Source: an uncultured bacterium (lineage in GTDB: Bacteria; Cloacimonadota; Cloacimonadia; Cloacimonadales; Cloacimonadaceae). Taken from it: a stretch of DNA of 64,000 bases. The notes under the pieces are model-generated. The model was not told the DNA's origin. It did no database searches and was given only the letters and a program-made list of their open reading frames with translations. This document shows positions 8,180 to 17,447 of the stretch, piece by piece (within the stretch, counting starts at the first letter, position 1; each line of letters opens with the position of its first letter). Both the position numbers and the translations under genes were made by a program. The stretch lies in contig CALLHY010000062.1 of the NCBI GenBank assembly GCA_938009275.1, forward strand, positions 1-64,000. The letters are read 5' to 3'.

Positions 8180-10353
8180 TATTTCCTCCCATCCGCAATT
8201 TTAGTGCCCAGAATTCCGCCCAATATATCCTGTAAAGCACTGCTTACGTCAGTCTGCTCCATGTAGGATAAGGGGAAGCCAAACACACAAACATTAGAGC
8301 CTAAATAACTGTGCTTGTAAGCAACATACTTGGACGAATAAAGCTCAAATTGGGCTTGAGTTGGGGAATAATTATCCATGCCGGGGGTTTTGCATCCAAG
8401 TTTATACAGGTAGTTTGAACCTGTGCCGGGATTGAAATAGGTAACAACGCCCAAGCCGTCCCGAGAATTGACAATTACATTGAATGAGTTTGTGGTTTCG
8501 AGATCAATATTGGCGAGTCCATTTAGCCCAATGGCTTGGTAGAAAAATGGATTATTGGTAAGGGATGTGCCCAAGGTGCCAGCCCATTCGGCAATGTTTA
8601 CATTGATGCCCAGGTAATCATGATACAGCTCATAATCACCATTGGCTAGGGTTTGAAAATCCTGAATCAGTTTGCTTGTTCCGCTTATAAGAAGATTACC
8701 ACCATGGCTAAGGTAAAACTTCAGTGCGTTTGAGTTCTGTGGTAGCTTACCTGAGGAGGAAGGATTGTCTGAATGCCAGATTACTGCTTTGTAGTTTTGG
8801 AGCAGAGTGGAACCCATGGGTATTGTGCTGGTGCTGAGCTCGGCTAAGTCAAAGTTGTCAACTGCCCCCCACGTGTTAGGAACTACCGAGTTATAAAAAG
8901 CATCAACAGTCTGTTCGGGAGAGTTGCTGTTGTGGTGCACAGAGTCATCCACGATTAGAATGCCACTTCTTTGGCTTAGTGGCTTGTAGGGGCTAAGGTT
9001 TATGGTAATGCTTGCTGGATCGCTGTAAACATTCTGCAGGTCAACAGCGCAAACCTCAAAGGTGTGAGTACCATTGGGAAGCTGCTGCATTGTTATGTGC
9101 CTGCACGATTCTAGCATATTCTTCACTCTTAGCCAGGTGCTGCCATCGCTATGCATCACTTCCTCGGGCTCAAAGAATCCTGCATTAACTGGGAATGGAG
9201 CACCATCCCATCTTAAATCATAGGCTACTATATTGCTGTAATAAGCTTGTCCTTCGCTGTTTAAGCATTGGTTCGTGGCAATTTGGAAGGGATTGTCACT
9301 TGAGTATTGCCCACTATATCCCCAGCGAAAGTGGAGCTTGAAGTCACTGGAGTTGATGGCGTAATAACTGCCATTTCCTCCCCAAAGTAAGCTGTTGTAG
9401 CCATACAATTCAGATGGTGTGATTTGGTCGTTAAATGCTTGGGAGGTATTGTCATACACTGCGGATTGATGATATTGGCCAAGCCCAACGATGCTTAATG
9501 GGAATATCAGAGCTTTTGGCTTGTTGCCTGAAGTTGGTATAAAATAAGTATATTGAGTGGTTGATTCTTCCACGCCTAAGCGGCTAACAACGTAGCATTC
9601 GAACTGAGTAAGTTGGTTTGGTGTAGCGGTAATAGCTGGAGTAGTAAAACTATTCAAGACAACAGCCCTGATGTCTGGGCTTTCCAACGAGCTAAACCAC
9701 TCTCCATAGCTTACATAATTGTAGTTGAGATCAAGCTTGTTCAATCGGTACATAAAGTGATGGGCGAACATGCCTTCTACAAACACGTTAGATGTGTTCT
9801 CCTGCATCTTGAATTCTACTCCAGTACCAGTTACGCTGCCCGAGGAAAATGGAACTGATAGTCTGCTACTAATCAATCTGTCTGACTTAAATGGTGATTC
9901 ATGGATGCTGATACTGCCTTCAGGCGTCTTTATGCGAACTTCCACCTTGTTTACCAGATTGGTGATTCTTTCATTATTCGAACAGAAATCCATGCTGATA
10001 CTATTTCTATTTGTCCATATAGTGCGGTGCTCACCTGCTTGGTTAAGCAACGCTTCATCGGAGTATCCAGGAGCTAGAAAGAATAACCAGCCATCTTCAT
10101 CAGTTACTATGCCATCGGGTAGCGTGTTGCTAATAGTGCTCAGCTTAAATGAATACTGGTATCCTGATTGCTGATTGAGATAAATAGTTTGTCGATAGAT
10201 GAACTCTCCATCTGAAGTGGGTATCTTGTCATCGGAGAAGTTAATTACTTGCTGCGCCTCTGCAGCTTGGGGAGAAAGGGGGTTTTGCTTACCACATGAA
10301 AGCAAAGATATGCAGATAAGCACTACTACAAAACCAATCACTGTTCTTTTCAT
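8179..10353 (-). CDS. Lipoprotein with a C-terminal glutamine-amidotransferase-like fold
   Basis: 724 residues with a lipoprotein signal (lipobox LLSC, Cys20, then GKQNP). The middle contains beta-rich segments of unknown family. From about residue 465 a Rossmann-like segment begins SGILIVDDSVHHNSNSPEQT, with YKAVIWHSDN and YLSHGGNLLISGTS, which resembles the class I glutamine amidotransferase-like/ThuA-like domains that follow the PKD or FN3 parts of other secreted proteins; no catalytic Cys-His pair is obvious. It has no sorting tail, in contrast to the partner gene at 6206 with which it overlaps by one base. Likely anchored in the outer membrane. Function unknown. Confidence 0.75.
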   Translation of the reverse strand: MKRTVIGFVVVLICISLLSCGKQNPLSPQAAEAQQVINFSDDKIPTSDGEFIYRQTIYLNQQSGYQYSFKLSTISNTLPDGIVTDEDGWLFFLAPGYSDEALLNQAGEHRTIWTNRNSISMDFCSNNERITNLVNKVEVRIKTPEGSISIHESPFKSDRLISSRLSVPFSSGSVTGTGVEFKMQENTSNVFVEGMFAHHFMYRLNKLDLNYNYVSYGEWFSSLESPDIRAVVLNSFTTPAITATPNQLTQFECYVVSRLGVEESTTQYTYFIPTSGNKPKALIFPLSIVGLGQYHQSAVYDNTSQAFNDQITPSELYGYNSLLWGGNGSYYAINSSDFKLHFRWGYSGQYSSDNPFQIATNQCLNSEGQAYYSNIVAYDLRWDGAPFPVNAGFFEPEEVMHSDGSTWLRVKNMLESCRHITMQQLPNGTHTFEVCAVDLQNVYSDPASITINLSPYKPLSQRSGILIVDDSVHHNSNSPEQTVDAFYNSVVPNTWGAVDNFDLAELSTSTIPMGSTLLQNYKAVIWHSDNPSSSGKLPQNSNALKFYLSHGGNLLISGTSKLIQDFQTLANGDYELYHDYLGINVNIAEWAGTLGTSLTNNPFFYQAIGLNGLANIDLETTNSFNVIVNSRDGLGVVTYFNPGTGSNYLYKLGCKTPGMDNYSPTQAQFELYSSKYVAYKHSYLGSNVCVFGFPLSYMEQTDVSSALQDILGGILGTKIADGRK

Positions 10354-10473
10354 AGGTTCTCCAGTTGTTAAGTTTATTATAACCTCAATGCCTGCTTGAG
10401 GACTACATACAACCTGAAGTGGATAAACTTTTTCTTTGGAATTGCGTGTTATTCAGTTCCTGCTACAAGACAC

Positions 10474-10490
10474 CACTATCACGAATAGTG
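10474..10490. promoter_or_regulatory. Small inverted repeat at the predicted transcription start
   Basis: CACTAT (10474-10479), loop CACGA, ATAGTG (10485-10490). It sits just downstream of the -10 at 10493-10498 on the minus strand, where it could be an operator or a 5' hairpin. Confidence 0.35.
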
Positions 10491-10492
10491 TT

Positions 10493-10520
10493 TCTATAAA
10501 ACGAACCCATTTTATGTCAA
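10493..10520 (-). promoter_or_regulatory. Promoter for the 10353-6206 gene pair
   Basis: On the minus strand TTGACA (10520-10515), 16-bp spacer, TATAGA (10498-10493). The predicted 5' leader before the start at 10353 is about 130 nt. Confidence 0.55.
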
Positions 10521-10602
10521 GTATTTGTTTTGGTACAATTGTAGAATTATAGCTTTATCACTTAGCTTTGCATCTTACAAGCGGGTTTTACTCTCCTGAT
10601 AA

Positions 10603-11754
10603 TTAGCCTCGCCAGGGCAGCATATAGTCCTTAATCTCTTCATTGTAGTATCTATCGGTCATGGTGGCAATAAAATCACGCACCCATTCAGGGGGAGAGA
10701 AACGTTCCAGATACTCGGGGCGTTTATGATCAAGGAAGTGCTTAAATATCTTCGAAGCCTTATTTCCCTGTTCGATGTCTTGCATATATTTGTCGAACAT
10801 CAAGTTCATGGTGCGGTAGATGATGGCATTGCTTTTTTTTACGTTATCGTCGGTATAGATATGTTTGTAGTTAAACTTCTTTAGCTCCAGAAGTTGTTCA
10901 GAGGTTTCTTGGTCAAAGGCTATCCAATCCTGGTCGTAGCTGTTTACTATTACGCTTTTTATCAGGGTTTCAATTATCTGACTATTTGTATTCCCTAAGT
11001 ATGCTACCTGTTCTTTGGGCAGCTCGTCCCGGTTTAGAATATTGAATCTGATTGCATCTTCGATGTCCTGACCAATATAGGCAATAGTATCGGTGATTCT
11101 AACCACACAGCCTTCGAGAGTTGCAGGCATCCAGCTTACATTCTTTCCTTCTTTTTTGGCCTTTATATATTCGTTTATATTGTCTTCTGTTTTAGATAAC
11201 TCAGGTTTTAACTGTGTGTTATGTACTTCGCCATCATGTGAGATAATGCCATCACGCACCTGGAAAGTCAGATTTAGCCCTCTGCCTTTGCGTGAAATGT
11301 AATCCACAATATGAAGGCTTTCAATGTTATGATGAAAATGACCAATGCCGTAAGCCGTGCAGCATTTGGACAGGGCTTTTTCGCCATCGTGACCAAAGGG
11401 GCAATGTCCCAAGTCATGTCCCAGGGCAATGGCTTCTATCAATTCGGTATTCAAGCCCAAATATTTGCCAATTGTTCTGGAAATCTGAGACACATAGGCA
11501 ATATGAAGATTGCGATTAGTCATCTCTTCGTCTATCAAGTTTGTGAATGAGAATACTTGAGTTTTACCATGATAGCGCCTATAAGCACCACTGTACAGTA
11601 TTCTATCTCTATCCACCGCAAATTTGGAACGCATAATATCTTCATTCTCTTCATTCATGCGCCATGCGTTATTATCTCTAAACGCCCGTTGATTAAGCGA
11701 GCACTCGTGTTGTTCTCTGATTTTAGAAAAAATGGGCTGAAGTTTATCGTTCAT
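10603..11754 (-). CDS. HD-domain dNTP triphosphohydrolase (dGTPase-like)
   Basis: 383 residues. Deoxynucleoside triphosphate triphosphohydrolase family (Dgt/SAMHD1-like HD superfamily), which removes triphosphate from dNTPs in the cytosol. The HD motif is clear: IALGHDLGHCPFGHDGEKAL, with a preceding H in RNLHIAYVSQI and a following conserved D in VRITDTIAYIGQDIEDAI; the substrate-pocket Arg and Tyr segments FAVDRDRILYSGAYRRYHGKTQ are also family-like. The start at 11754 is chosen because AGGAG lies 6 bp upstream; an extension to 11820 would add a tail with no similarity. Substrate preference (dGTP or general) is not readable from sequence. Confidence 0.88.
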   Translation of the reverse strand: MNDKLQPIFSKIREQHECSLNQRAFRDNNAWRMNEENEDIMRSKFAVDRDRILYSGAYRRYHGKTQVFSFTNLIDEEMTNRNLHIAYVSQISRTIGKYLGLNTELIEAIALGHDLGHCPFGHDGEKALSKCCTAYGIGHFHHNIESLHIVDYISRKGRGLNLTFQVRDGIISHDGEVHNTQLKPELSKTEDNINEYIKAKKEGKNVSWMPATLEGCVVRITDTIAYIGQDIEDAIRFNILNRDELPKEQVAYLGNTNSQIIETLIKSVIVNSYDQDWIAFDQETSEQLLELKKFNYKHIYTDDNVKKSNAIIYRTMNLMFDKYMQDIEQGNKASKIFKHFLDHKRPEYLERFSPPEWVRDFIATMTDRYYNEEIKDYMLPWRG

Positions 11755-11921
11755 CGTGACTCCTAAAGTATCTATCCATAATATAAACATCACATTAGGC
11801 AAAGCAAATGTTGAAATCATTCAACACAGACAGCGAGTAAACAGATATTTAAAGAATTAATTACTTGAACGTAAATACCGAGTGAATAAATGTGTCCCCA
11901 GATTGATTTAAGAGGTGTGCC

Positions 11922-12182
11922 ATGTTGTTTACATTGCCAGATGGTCGTATCATCGACCTTGAATGTGTGTCAACCGTGTCGTCTATACGGGATTATGGCA
12001 GTGATCCCAGGTCTATAGATCGGCATATACTAGGATTTAGTATCTACCTGAAAAAGAAAAGAGAAGTAGTTGAAGTATTAGATACCTATCACTTTAACGA
12101 CTGGGCTGAAGCGAGATTGCGCCTGAAGAAAACCAGAGAAGAGATTGTTAACCGTCTGCCAGAAACAGACACTGCAAATTGA
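11922..12182 (+). CDS. Small uncharacterised protein
   Basis: 86 residues, preceded by AAGAGGTG as ribosome binding site and followed 35 bp later by a strong terminator, so I consider it a real gene. Beta-strand-rich first half (MLFTLPDGRIIDLECVSTV), a basic middle (YLKKKREVVEV), then an amphipathic helix (WAEARLRLKKTREEIVNRL). The pattern suggests a small cytosolic beta-sheet-plus-helix fold of the kind seen in PH-like DUFs, but no family is recognised. It stands alone between oppositely oriented genes. Confidence 0.65.
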   Translation: MLFTLPDGRIIDLECVSTVSSIRDYGSDPRSIDRHILGFSIYLKKKREVVEVLDTYHFNDWAEARLRLKKTREEIVNRLPETDTAN

Positions 12183-12217
12183 AATCTGAAGTCTGTAGGT
12201 AAAGATATCCGAAAAAA

Positions 12218-12250
12218 AAGGACTTGCTATTAATGCAAGTCCTTCTTTTG
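12218..12250. terminator. Bidirectional terminator between convergent genes
   Basis: AAGGACTTGC (12218-12227), loop TATTAAT, GCAAGTCCTT (12235-12244), flanked by A8 on the left and TTCTTTTG on the right. Serves the small gene at 11922 and the minus-strand gene at 12267. Confidence 0.85.
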
Positions 12251-12266
12251 TTAGTAACGTGCTAAT

Positions 12267-14165
12267 CTATTTCATTATCATTAGCTTACCGCTGAGGCGA
12301 TTAGCTCCAACTTTTACTACATAGAAGTAAACACCATTAGTAGCATAACGGCCACTATCTGTTTTTCCGTCCCATGCCACCATAGCTTCTCCTTTGGAGT
12401 CAGGCTTCAGTTCCAGGGTTCTAATTAATTGCCCTTTAACATTGAACACCTGAATGTTTGTGGCAAGCTTATCTGATAGGCTTACCTTGAAGTTTGCAGT
12501 TTCCTTAAATGGGTTTGGATGAACGCTGATGCTGCTAACAGGAGCAATAACCTCATCTTGGTTTGATACTTCACCTATAGTTACGGTAATGATTGGCGAG
12601 GGTGCCGACAGGTAGTATGGATTTTGGAACATGGATACTATGTAGTATTCATGAACACCATCATTAAGGTATGTATCATAGAAGCTCAGTGTATTGGGAT
12701 TGGTTATATTGGCAATATTCATACCGCTCCTGAATATCTTGTATCCAAGTAGTTCTCTGGTATCAAAATACTGAGGTCTTTCCCATGTTAACATAACATT
12801 ACTGGGTGGGTCTACTGTGGCCTGGAAATTCTGGGGTGCCGGAAGGGCAATAACCACTTGAGTTGGTTCCGATCTTACAGTAGCACCGCTAAACCCATGT
12901 TCATCAAAGGGAGTTACATCTACTGCCAGTTGATAGCCAACATCTTCGGTTGCAACTTGATATGAGTTGCTAACCGCTTGAGCGATTGGAGTGTAAACTC
13001 CATCCATCACTCGTAACCACTGGAAGGTAGATGCACCTTCATTATGTGATTCCGGATCGCTAAAGATATAGCTACTGGATAAAGTTTGATATTGTACTGG
13101 GACTCCCGTTGCGACGAGATTTGAGATAGATGGCGCAGAATTGAAGAATGCCATTCCGCTAAGGATTATTGTATGCTCGTTTCCATCGGGGAAATTACCG
13201 GTAACTGTAGCAAAGCCTTCATAAGATTGTGCTGCTGTGGGATTGAAGCTGATGTTTACCACTCTTCCTGATGCTGGCTGAAGCACAAAGCTGCTTGCAT
13301 CACTGGTAAAGGCTGGATTGTCGATGGCGATATCTGCATTTACAACATTGCTGCCAAAGTTGGCAATCGTAACCTGCCTGGTTGAGCTTGTATTTATAGA
13401 TATGCTTGGGAACAGGATGAAGTCTGAGGATAGTGAAGCTCCCTCAGGAAGCTGATTCAACGCATATTTCTTACCTTGAAGAATCTCTTTGGTTACCGTG
13501 TTCTGTAGCCACAATACCAGCTCCAGGTCTTGTACCGGCCAAGTGGATTGAATGCTGAAGTTAAGAGGCACAACCGTACTTTCGCCGGTGCCAAGAGAAA
13601 TTGGAGTCCCATTTTGATTAGGCACCATTATCCGCATTGCATTATGAACATGGGTTTGCCCTTGCCAGCTTTGTGCTATGTTAGACTGCGTAATGGCAGC
13701 ATGAAGCACAACATTGGTGTTTGTATCGGCTTCTGGCTTTTCTACATTAACCATAACCATGTAGTTAGTTCCGCTGTTTGCCCCCGCGGCACTGATGCTG
13801 TAACTGGAGGGGACTGCCAGGCGAGAAGTAACCCGAGGTAAGAATGTATTATATAGGGACTGGCTTGCGCTTCCACCCACGTGTCTGTTCATTCCATCGA
13901 ACAGGGTAGTAGGAAAGCTGCTAATGCCGTAATAGGTGTTTCTGGCATTTGAGGTAGCAGTGGTGAAGCTGTCGCCATTGTGGTATTTAACCACTCCAAC
14001 ACTCAGGCCGTTGTTCAATAAATCATGAGCTCCCATTGAGGCACCTGGGCAATAAGGACACCATGTTCCTGTGCCAATCTCTACGATAACAAGTTCTCGG
14101 GGAACTGCTACCAGCATCGTAGCAAAGGCAACAAGTATTAGCATAACAAGTGAAAGTTTCTTCAT
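12267..14165 (-). CDS. Omp28-like thioredoxin-fold secreted protein with sorting domain
   Basis: 632 residues with signal peptide (MKKLSLVMLILVAFATMLVA). The N-terminal domain matches the Omp28-related family: VEIGTGTWCPYCPGASMGAH gives a CxxC pair in a thioredoxin-like fold, followed by SFPTTLFDG. The middle contains an ASH/HYDIN-like Ig domain (about 250-345, IANFGSNVVNADIAIDNPAF) and FN3-like segments. The C-terminus is a sorting domain: VHPNPFKETANFKVSL, VFNVKGQLIRTL, AWDGKTDSGRYATNGVYFYVVKV cut here in parts. Inference: a cell-surface or released redox-active or structural protein exported by the type IX-like route. A terminator at 12218-12250 follows it. Confidence 0.85.
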   Translation of the reverse strand: MKKLSLVMLILVAFATMLVAVPRELVIVEIGTGTWCPYCPGASMGAHDLLNNGLSVGVVKYHNGDSFTTATSNARNTYYGISSFPTTLFDGMNRHVGGSASQSLYNTFLPRVTSRLAVPSSYSISAAGANSGTNYMVMVNVEKPEADTNTNVVLHAAITQSNIAQSWQGQTHVHNAMRIMVPNQNGTPISLGTGESTVVPLNFSIQSTWPVQDLELVLWLQNTVTKEILQGKKYALNQLPEGASLSSDFILFPSISINTSSTRQVTIANFGSNVVNADIAIDNPAFTSDASSFVLQPASGRVVNISFNPTAAQSYEGFATVTGNFPDGNEHTIILSGMAFFNSAPSISNLVATGVPVQYQTLSSSYIFSDPESHNEGASTFQWLRVMDGVYTPIAQAVSNSYQVATEDVGYQLAVDVTPFDEHGFSGATVRSEPTQVVIALPAPQNFQATVDPPSNVMLTWERPQYFDTRELLGYKIFRSGMNIANITNPNTLSFYDTYLNDGVHEYYIVSMFQNPYYLSAPSPIITVTIGEVSNQDEVIAPVSSISVHPNPFKETANFKVSLSDKLATNIQVFNVKGQLIRTLELKPDSKGEAMVAWDGKTDSGRYATNGVYFYVVKVGANRLSGKLMIMK

Positions 14166-14250
14166 ACGAAATCCTTTATAAACGCAAATTTACATATCTA
14201 TAAAGTATGCAATTTGCAATCCAAGCGCAAGATAAAAAATAGCATTCATA

Positions 14251-14274
14251 CTTACAACAGCATCGGCTTGTAAG
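14251..14274. repeat. Inverted repeat upstream of the Omp28-like gene
   Basis: CTTACAA (14251-14257), 10-nt spacer, TTGTAAG (14268-14274). It is about 90 bp upstream of the start of the minus-strand gene at 14165, so an operator role is possible; there is no T-tract to suggest a terminator. Confidence 0.35.
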
Positions 14275-14314
14275 ATAATAAGCTACCCTTCCATTTGCTG
14301 ATGCGTTCCAGAAC

Positions 14315-14394
14315 AAATTGTTATATCATTACGGATGAATTACGGATGCCATTAGTAATTCATGCGTATTTCATTAGTAATTCGTTCAAGGAAG
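14315..14394 (-). repeat. Dispersed 11-bp-unit inverted repeat, copy 2
   Basis: In forward reading: a degenerate unit, TCATTACGGAT, GAATTACGGAT, centre GCC, ATTAGTAATTC, ATGCGTATTTC, ATTAGTAATTC, then GTTCAAGGAAG. Reverse orientation to copy 1. Lies on the 3' side of gdhA and the 5' side of the Omp28-like gene. Confidence 0.8.
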
Positions 14395-14443
14395 AAGCAT
14401 TTTTTTAGTGAGTCGATTTGGGATACACTGACACTTGAAATAC

Positions 14444-14476
14444 AAAAAAAAGCCCCATTCATAGACGAATGGGGCT
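14444..14476 (-). terminator. Terminator of gdhA
   Basis: AGCCCCATTC (14451-14460), loop ATAGAC, GAATGGGGCT (14467-14476); on the minus strand followed by T7. Confidence 0.85.
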
Positions 14477-14499
14477 TGGGAAAGGTACTTTGGGTTATC

Positions 14500-15837
14500 T
14501 TATACTACGCCCATGTCGCACATAGCATTGGCTACCTTCAGGAAGCCGGCAATGTTTGCACCTTTAACATAGTTTACAAATCCATCATTCTCTTTACCGT
14601 TATCGGCGCAAGCCTGGTGGATGTTTTTCATTATCTCATGGAGTTTTGCATCAACTTCTTCACTGCTCCAGTTCAAGCGCATGGAGTTTTGGGTCATTTC
14701 CAGACCGCTTGTGGCAACACCACCAGCGTTGGCAGCTTTTCCGGGTGCGAAGAGAATCTTTGCTTTTAAGAATTCTTCTACGGCTTCGGGAGTGCTGGGC
14801 ATATTAGCTCCTTCAACCACGCAAATGCAGCCGTTGGCAACCAGAGCTTTGGCGTCATTTGCATCTAGCTCGTTCTGGGTTGCGCAGGGAAGGGCAACAT
14901 CAACTTTAACTTCCCATGGACGCTTGCCGGGGAAGAACTTGGCATTGGGATAAACGTCGGCATAGTCTTTTACACGGTCGTTATTGGAAGCACGCAGCTC
15001 AAGCATATAGTTTATCTTGTCACCGCTGATGCCATCTTCATCCAGAATGTATCCATCAGGACCGGAGATGGTAACAACTTTGCCCCCAAGCTCATTAACT
15101 TTCTGAGCGGCACCCCAGGCAACGTTACCGAAACCTGAGATTGCAACTCTCTTGCCGGTAAAGTTCATGCCTTTGGTTTTTAGCACTTCCTGAGCAAAGT
15201 ATACTACGCCAAAACCTGTGGCTTCGGGACGGATGAGGCTGCCACCCCAGTTTCTGCCCTTACCGGTTAACACGCCAGTGAACTCGTTGTTTAGTTTCTT
15301 ATACATACCGAACATATAACCAATCTCGCGTCCACCAACGCCAATGTCGCCGGCAGGAACGTCTGTATTGGGGCCGATATGACGGAATAACTCAGCCATG
15401 AAAGCTTGGCAGAAGCGCATGATTTCAGCATCGGATTTGCCCTTTGCATCAAAATCCGAACCACCCTTACCGCCGCCCATAGGCAAGGTAGTAAGGCTGT
15501 TCTTGAAAATCTGCTCGAATCCCAAGAACTTCAAAATGGACAGGTTCACACTGGGGTGAAAGCGTAATCCGCCCTTGTAGGGGCCGATAGCACTGTTGAA
15601 CTGAACACGGAAGCCACGCTGTACATGAACTTCACCCTTGTCGTCCATCCATGGGACGCGGAAGATTATTACGCGTTCGGGCTCAACGATACGTTCCAGT
15701 ATGTTGGCTTTCACAAAACGGGGATTACTGATGTAAACATCCCACACTGTCTCGACAACTTCTTTTACTGCTTGTAAGAATTCGGGTTCACCCGCGTTCT
15801 TGGCTGCGACCTTTGCCATGAAATCATGAATGGTCAT
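14500..15837 (-). CDS. gdhA: NADP-type glutamate dehydrogenase
   Basis: 445 residues; hexameric enzyme of family I interconverting 2-oxoglutarate plus ammonia and glutamate. The glutamate-binding lysine lies in PYKGGLRFHP (K88), the catalytic lysine in MGGGKGGSDFD (K124), the conserved PAGDIGVGGREIGYMFG follows, and the dinucleotide domain contains SGFGNVAWGAA. The start at 15837 has GGAGGAA 6 bp upstream; an upstream in-frame start lacks a site. Length and the ANAGGVATSGLEMTQN segment are typical of the NADP-dependent anabolic form, but cofactor preference is inference. In an amino-acid fermenter it would link transamination to ammonia release. Confidence 0.96.
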   Translation of the reverse strand: MTIHDFMAKVAAKNAGEPEFLQAVKEVVETVWDVYISNPRFVKANILERIVEPERVIIFRVPWMDDKGEVHVQRGFRVQFNSAIGPYKGGLRFHPSVNLSILKFLGFEQIFKNSLTTLPMGGGKGGSDFDAKGKSDAEIMRFCQAFMAELFRHIGPNTDVPAGDIGVGGREIGYMFGMYKKLNNEFTGVLTGKGRNWGGSLIRPEATGFGVVYFAQEVLKTKGMNFTGKRVAISGFGNVAWGAAQKVNELGGKVVTISGPDGYILDEDGISGDKINYMLELRASNNDRVKDYADVYPNAKFFPGKRPWEVKVDVALPCATQNELDANDAKALVANGCICVVEGANMPSTPEAVEEFLKAKILFAPGKAANAGGVATSGLEMTQNSMRLNWSSEEVDAKLHEIMKNIHQACADNGKENDGFVNYVKGANIAGFLKVANAMCDMGVV

Positions 15838-15868
15838 TTCGATTCCTCCATGTTTTGTTTTTTTTTCC

Positions 15869-15896
15869 AACTTAAAAACAAGCATCTTTATGTCAA
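15869..15896 (-). promoter_or_regulatory. Possible gdhA promoter
   Basis: TTGACA (15896-15891) on the minus strand, with a weak -10 (TAAGTT, 15874-15869) after 16 bp; about 55 bp upstream of the gdhA start. Confidence 0.35.
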
Positions 15897-16050
15897 GAGG
15901 ATAAACTAAAGAGATTAGCCATTATTGAGCATCGGTTTAGCATTGATATGCAGCACATAGCCTTACGTTAAATGCGGGTGTAGCACACAAGCTCTAATAC
16001 TTTTGTTCCAAGGTGTTTCATGCTCTTAAGACAGCAAATAATACAGCTCA

Positions 16051-16084
16051 AAAACTAAGTGCACCACAGGAAGTGATGCACTTA
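16051..16084 (-). terminator. Terminator of the phosphofructokinase gene
   Basis: TAAGTGCA (16056-16063) pairs with TGCACTTA (16077-16084) around a 13-nt loop; on the minus strand it is followed by GTTTTTGAG. Confidence 0.65.
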
Positions 16085-16103
16085 ATAACGGTGAAACGCT
16101 ATG

Positions 16104-17324
16104 CTATTGCTGATCCAGCAATTTGGCCACCTTGGGGGCACGTAAGCGGTGGGGTACTGGGAAGCCAGAGCCAATTAAGGGGCGTAAGTAAAACTTGAAG
16201 TCATCTGTGATGCCATTTCCGGCTCCGTTAATATACTCATCGGGCATATGCCGCGTTTTGCCTGCTATGTCTGTAAGCTTTTCAAGCTGGTAGTTAACTG
16301 AATAAAAGCCTGTTCTTTGAATGGATATAGAGCCATCAAGATTGTACCAAATTGCATAATGTGCGGCGCGTTCACCCACTTCTCTGGCTTCACGTTGGTC
16401 AACATCGGACACACAGCCCATAAATGAACGTTGCAGATAACCGAATGTATCACTGCGAACGCGTTTGATCTTCAACTTGGAACGAACGAGATCACACAGT
16501 AAGTCACCCAGCATTCCAGTACCAGATAGCTGAACATTGCCATGTGCATCCTTTTCTATCCTATCTGAGAGCTTGGTTATCATCGGAGTACCTGTTTCGT
16601 CCACGATACCCTCAGACACGGCTACCACGCACTTACCATATTGATTGTACACCCTGTGCACGTCTTTTAGGAACTCGTCACGATGGAAAGGACGTTCCGG
16701 CATATATATCAGGTGTGGGCCATCATCGGGATACTTTTGTGCCAGTGCTGAGGCAGCGGTTAAAAACCCTGCATGCCGTCCCATCACAATGCCGATATAA
16801 ACCCCGGGTAAGGCACGGTTGTCCAGATTAATGCCAGTAAAGGCTGAGGCAACAAAGCGGGCCGCAGAACCAAACCCAGGAGTGTGGTCGTTTAATACCA
16901 GATCGTTGTCGATGGTCTTGGGGATGTGTATAGCTCTAAATTCATAATCCTCAAGCTGTGCCTGTTCATTTACAATGCGAACTGTATCTGCTGAGTCATT
17001 ACCCCCAATGTAAAAGAAATACCTGGCATCATGAGCCTTTAGAACCTTGAATATCTCACGGCAATACTTTTCGTCCGGCTTATCTCTGGTGGACAACAAG
17101 GCTGAGGAGGGTGTATCTGCTACTTGCTCCAAATTGTGGGTAGTCTCTTGGGTTAAATCTACAAAGTCTTCGTTAACAATTCCCTGAACACCGTATAAGG
17201 CACCATATACGCGGGTAACCTGTGAAAACTTACGTGCTTCCAAAGCTGCTCCCACTAACGACTGGTTAATAACGGCAGTTGGTCCGCCACCCTGGGCAAT
17301 CACAACTTTTCCTTCGAGCTTCAT
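16104..17324 (-). CDS. Pyrophosphate-type 6-phosphofructokinase
   Basis: 406 residues of the phosphofructokinase family. Phosphoryl-donor residues point to pyrophosphate rather than ATP: the ATP enzymes carry GGDGS and PGTIDND, whereas here the sequence is GGNDSADT (Asp at the discriminating position) and PKTIDND (Lys). The substrate motif MGRHAG is present, and the N-terminus begins with GGGPTAVINQS. The start at 17324 is chosen because AGGAGG lies 7 bp upstream. PPi-PFK is reversible, so the enzyme can serve glycolysis or gluconeogenesis. It is divergent from dnaX with a 123-bp gap. Confidence 0.92.
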   Translation of the reverse strand: MKLEGKVVIAQGGGPTAVINQSLVGAALEARKFSQVTRVYGALYGVQGIVNEDFVDLTQETTHNLEQVADTPSSALLSTRDKPDEKYCREIFKVLKAHDARYFFYIGGNDSADTVRIVNEQAQLEDYEFRAIHIPKTIDNDLVLNDHTPGFGSAARFVASAFTGINLDNRALPGVYIGIVMGRHAGFLTAASALAQKYPDDGPHLIYMPERPFHRDEFLKDVHRVYNQYGKCVVAVSEGIVDETGTPMITKLSDRIEKDAHGNVQLSGTGMLGDLLCDLVRSKLKIKRVRSDTFGYLQRSFMGCVSDVDQREAREVGERAAHYAIWYNLDGSISIQRTGFYSVNYQLEKLTDIAGKTRHMPDEYINGAGNGITDDFKFYLRPLIGSGFPVPHRLRAPKVAKLLDQQ

Positions 17325-17447
17325 TAGTTCCTCCTGCATCGGTTAAGTTTTATAGTTTTTCCAAGCTTTTATGCTCCCGCTCTTTCTGTCCAGCAGAAAA
17401 TGCTTGCAAGAATAAAGAGAGTTAAAAAAGATGCGTTGGGAGGATTG

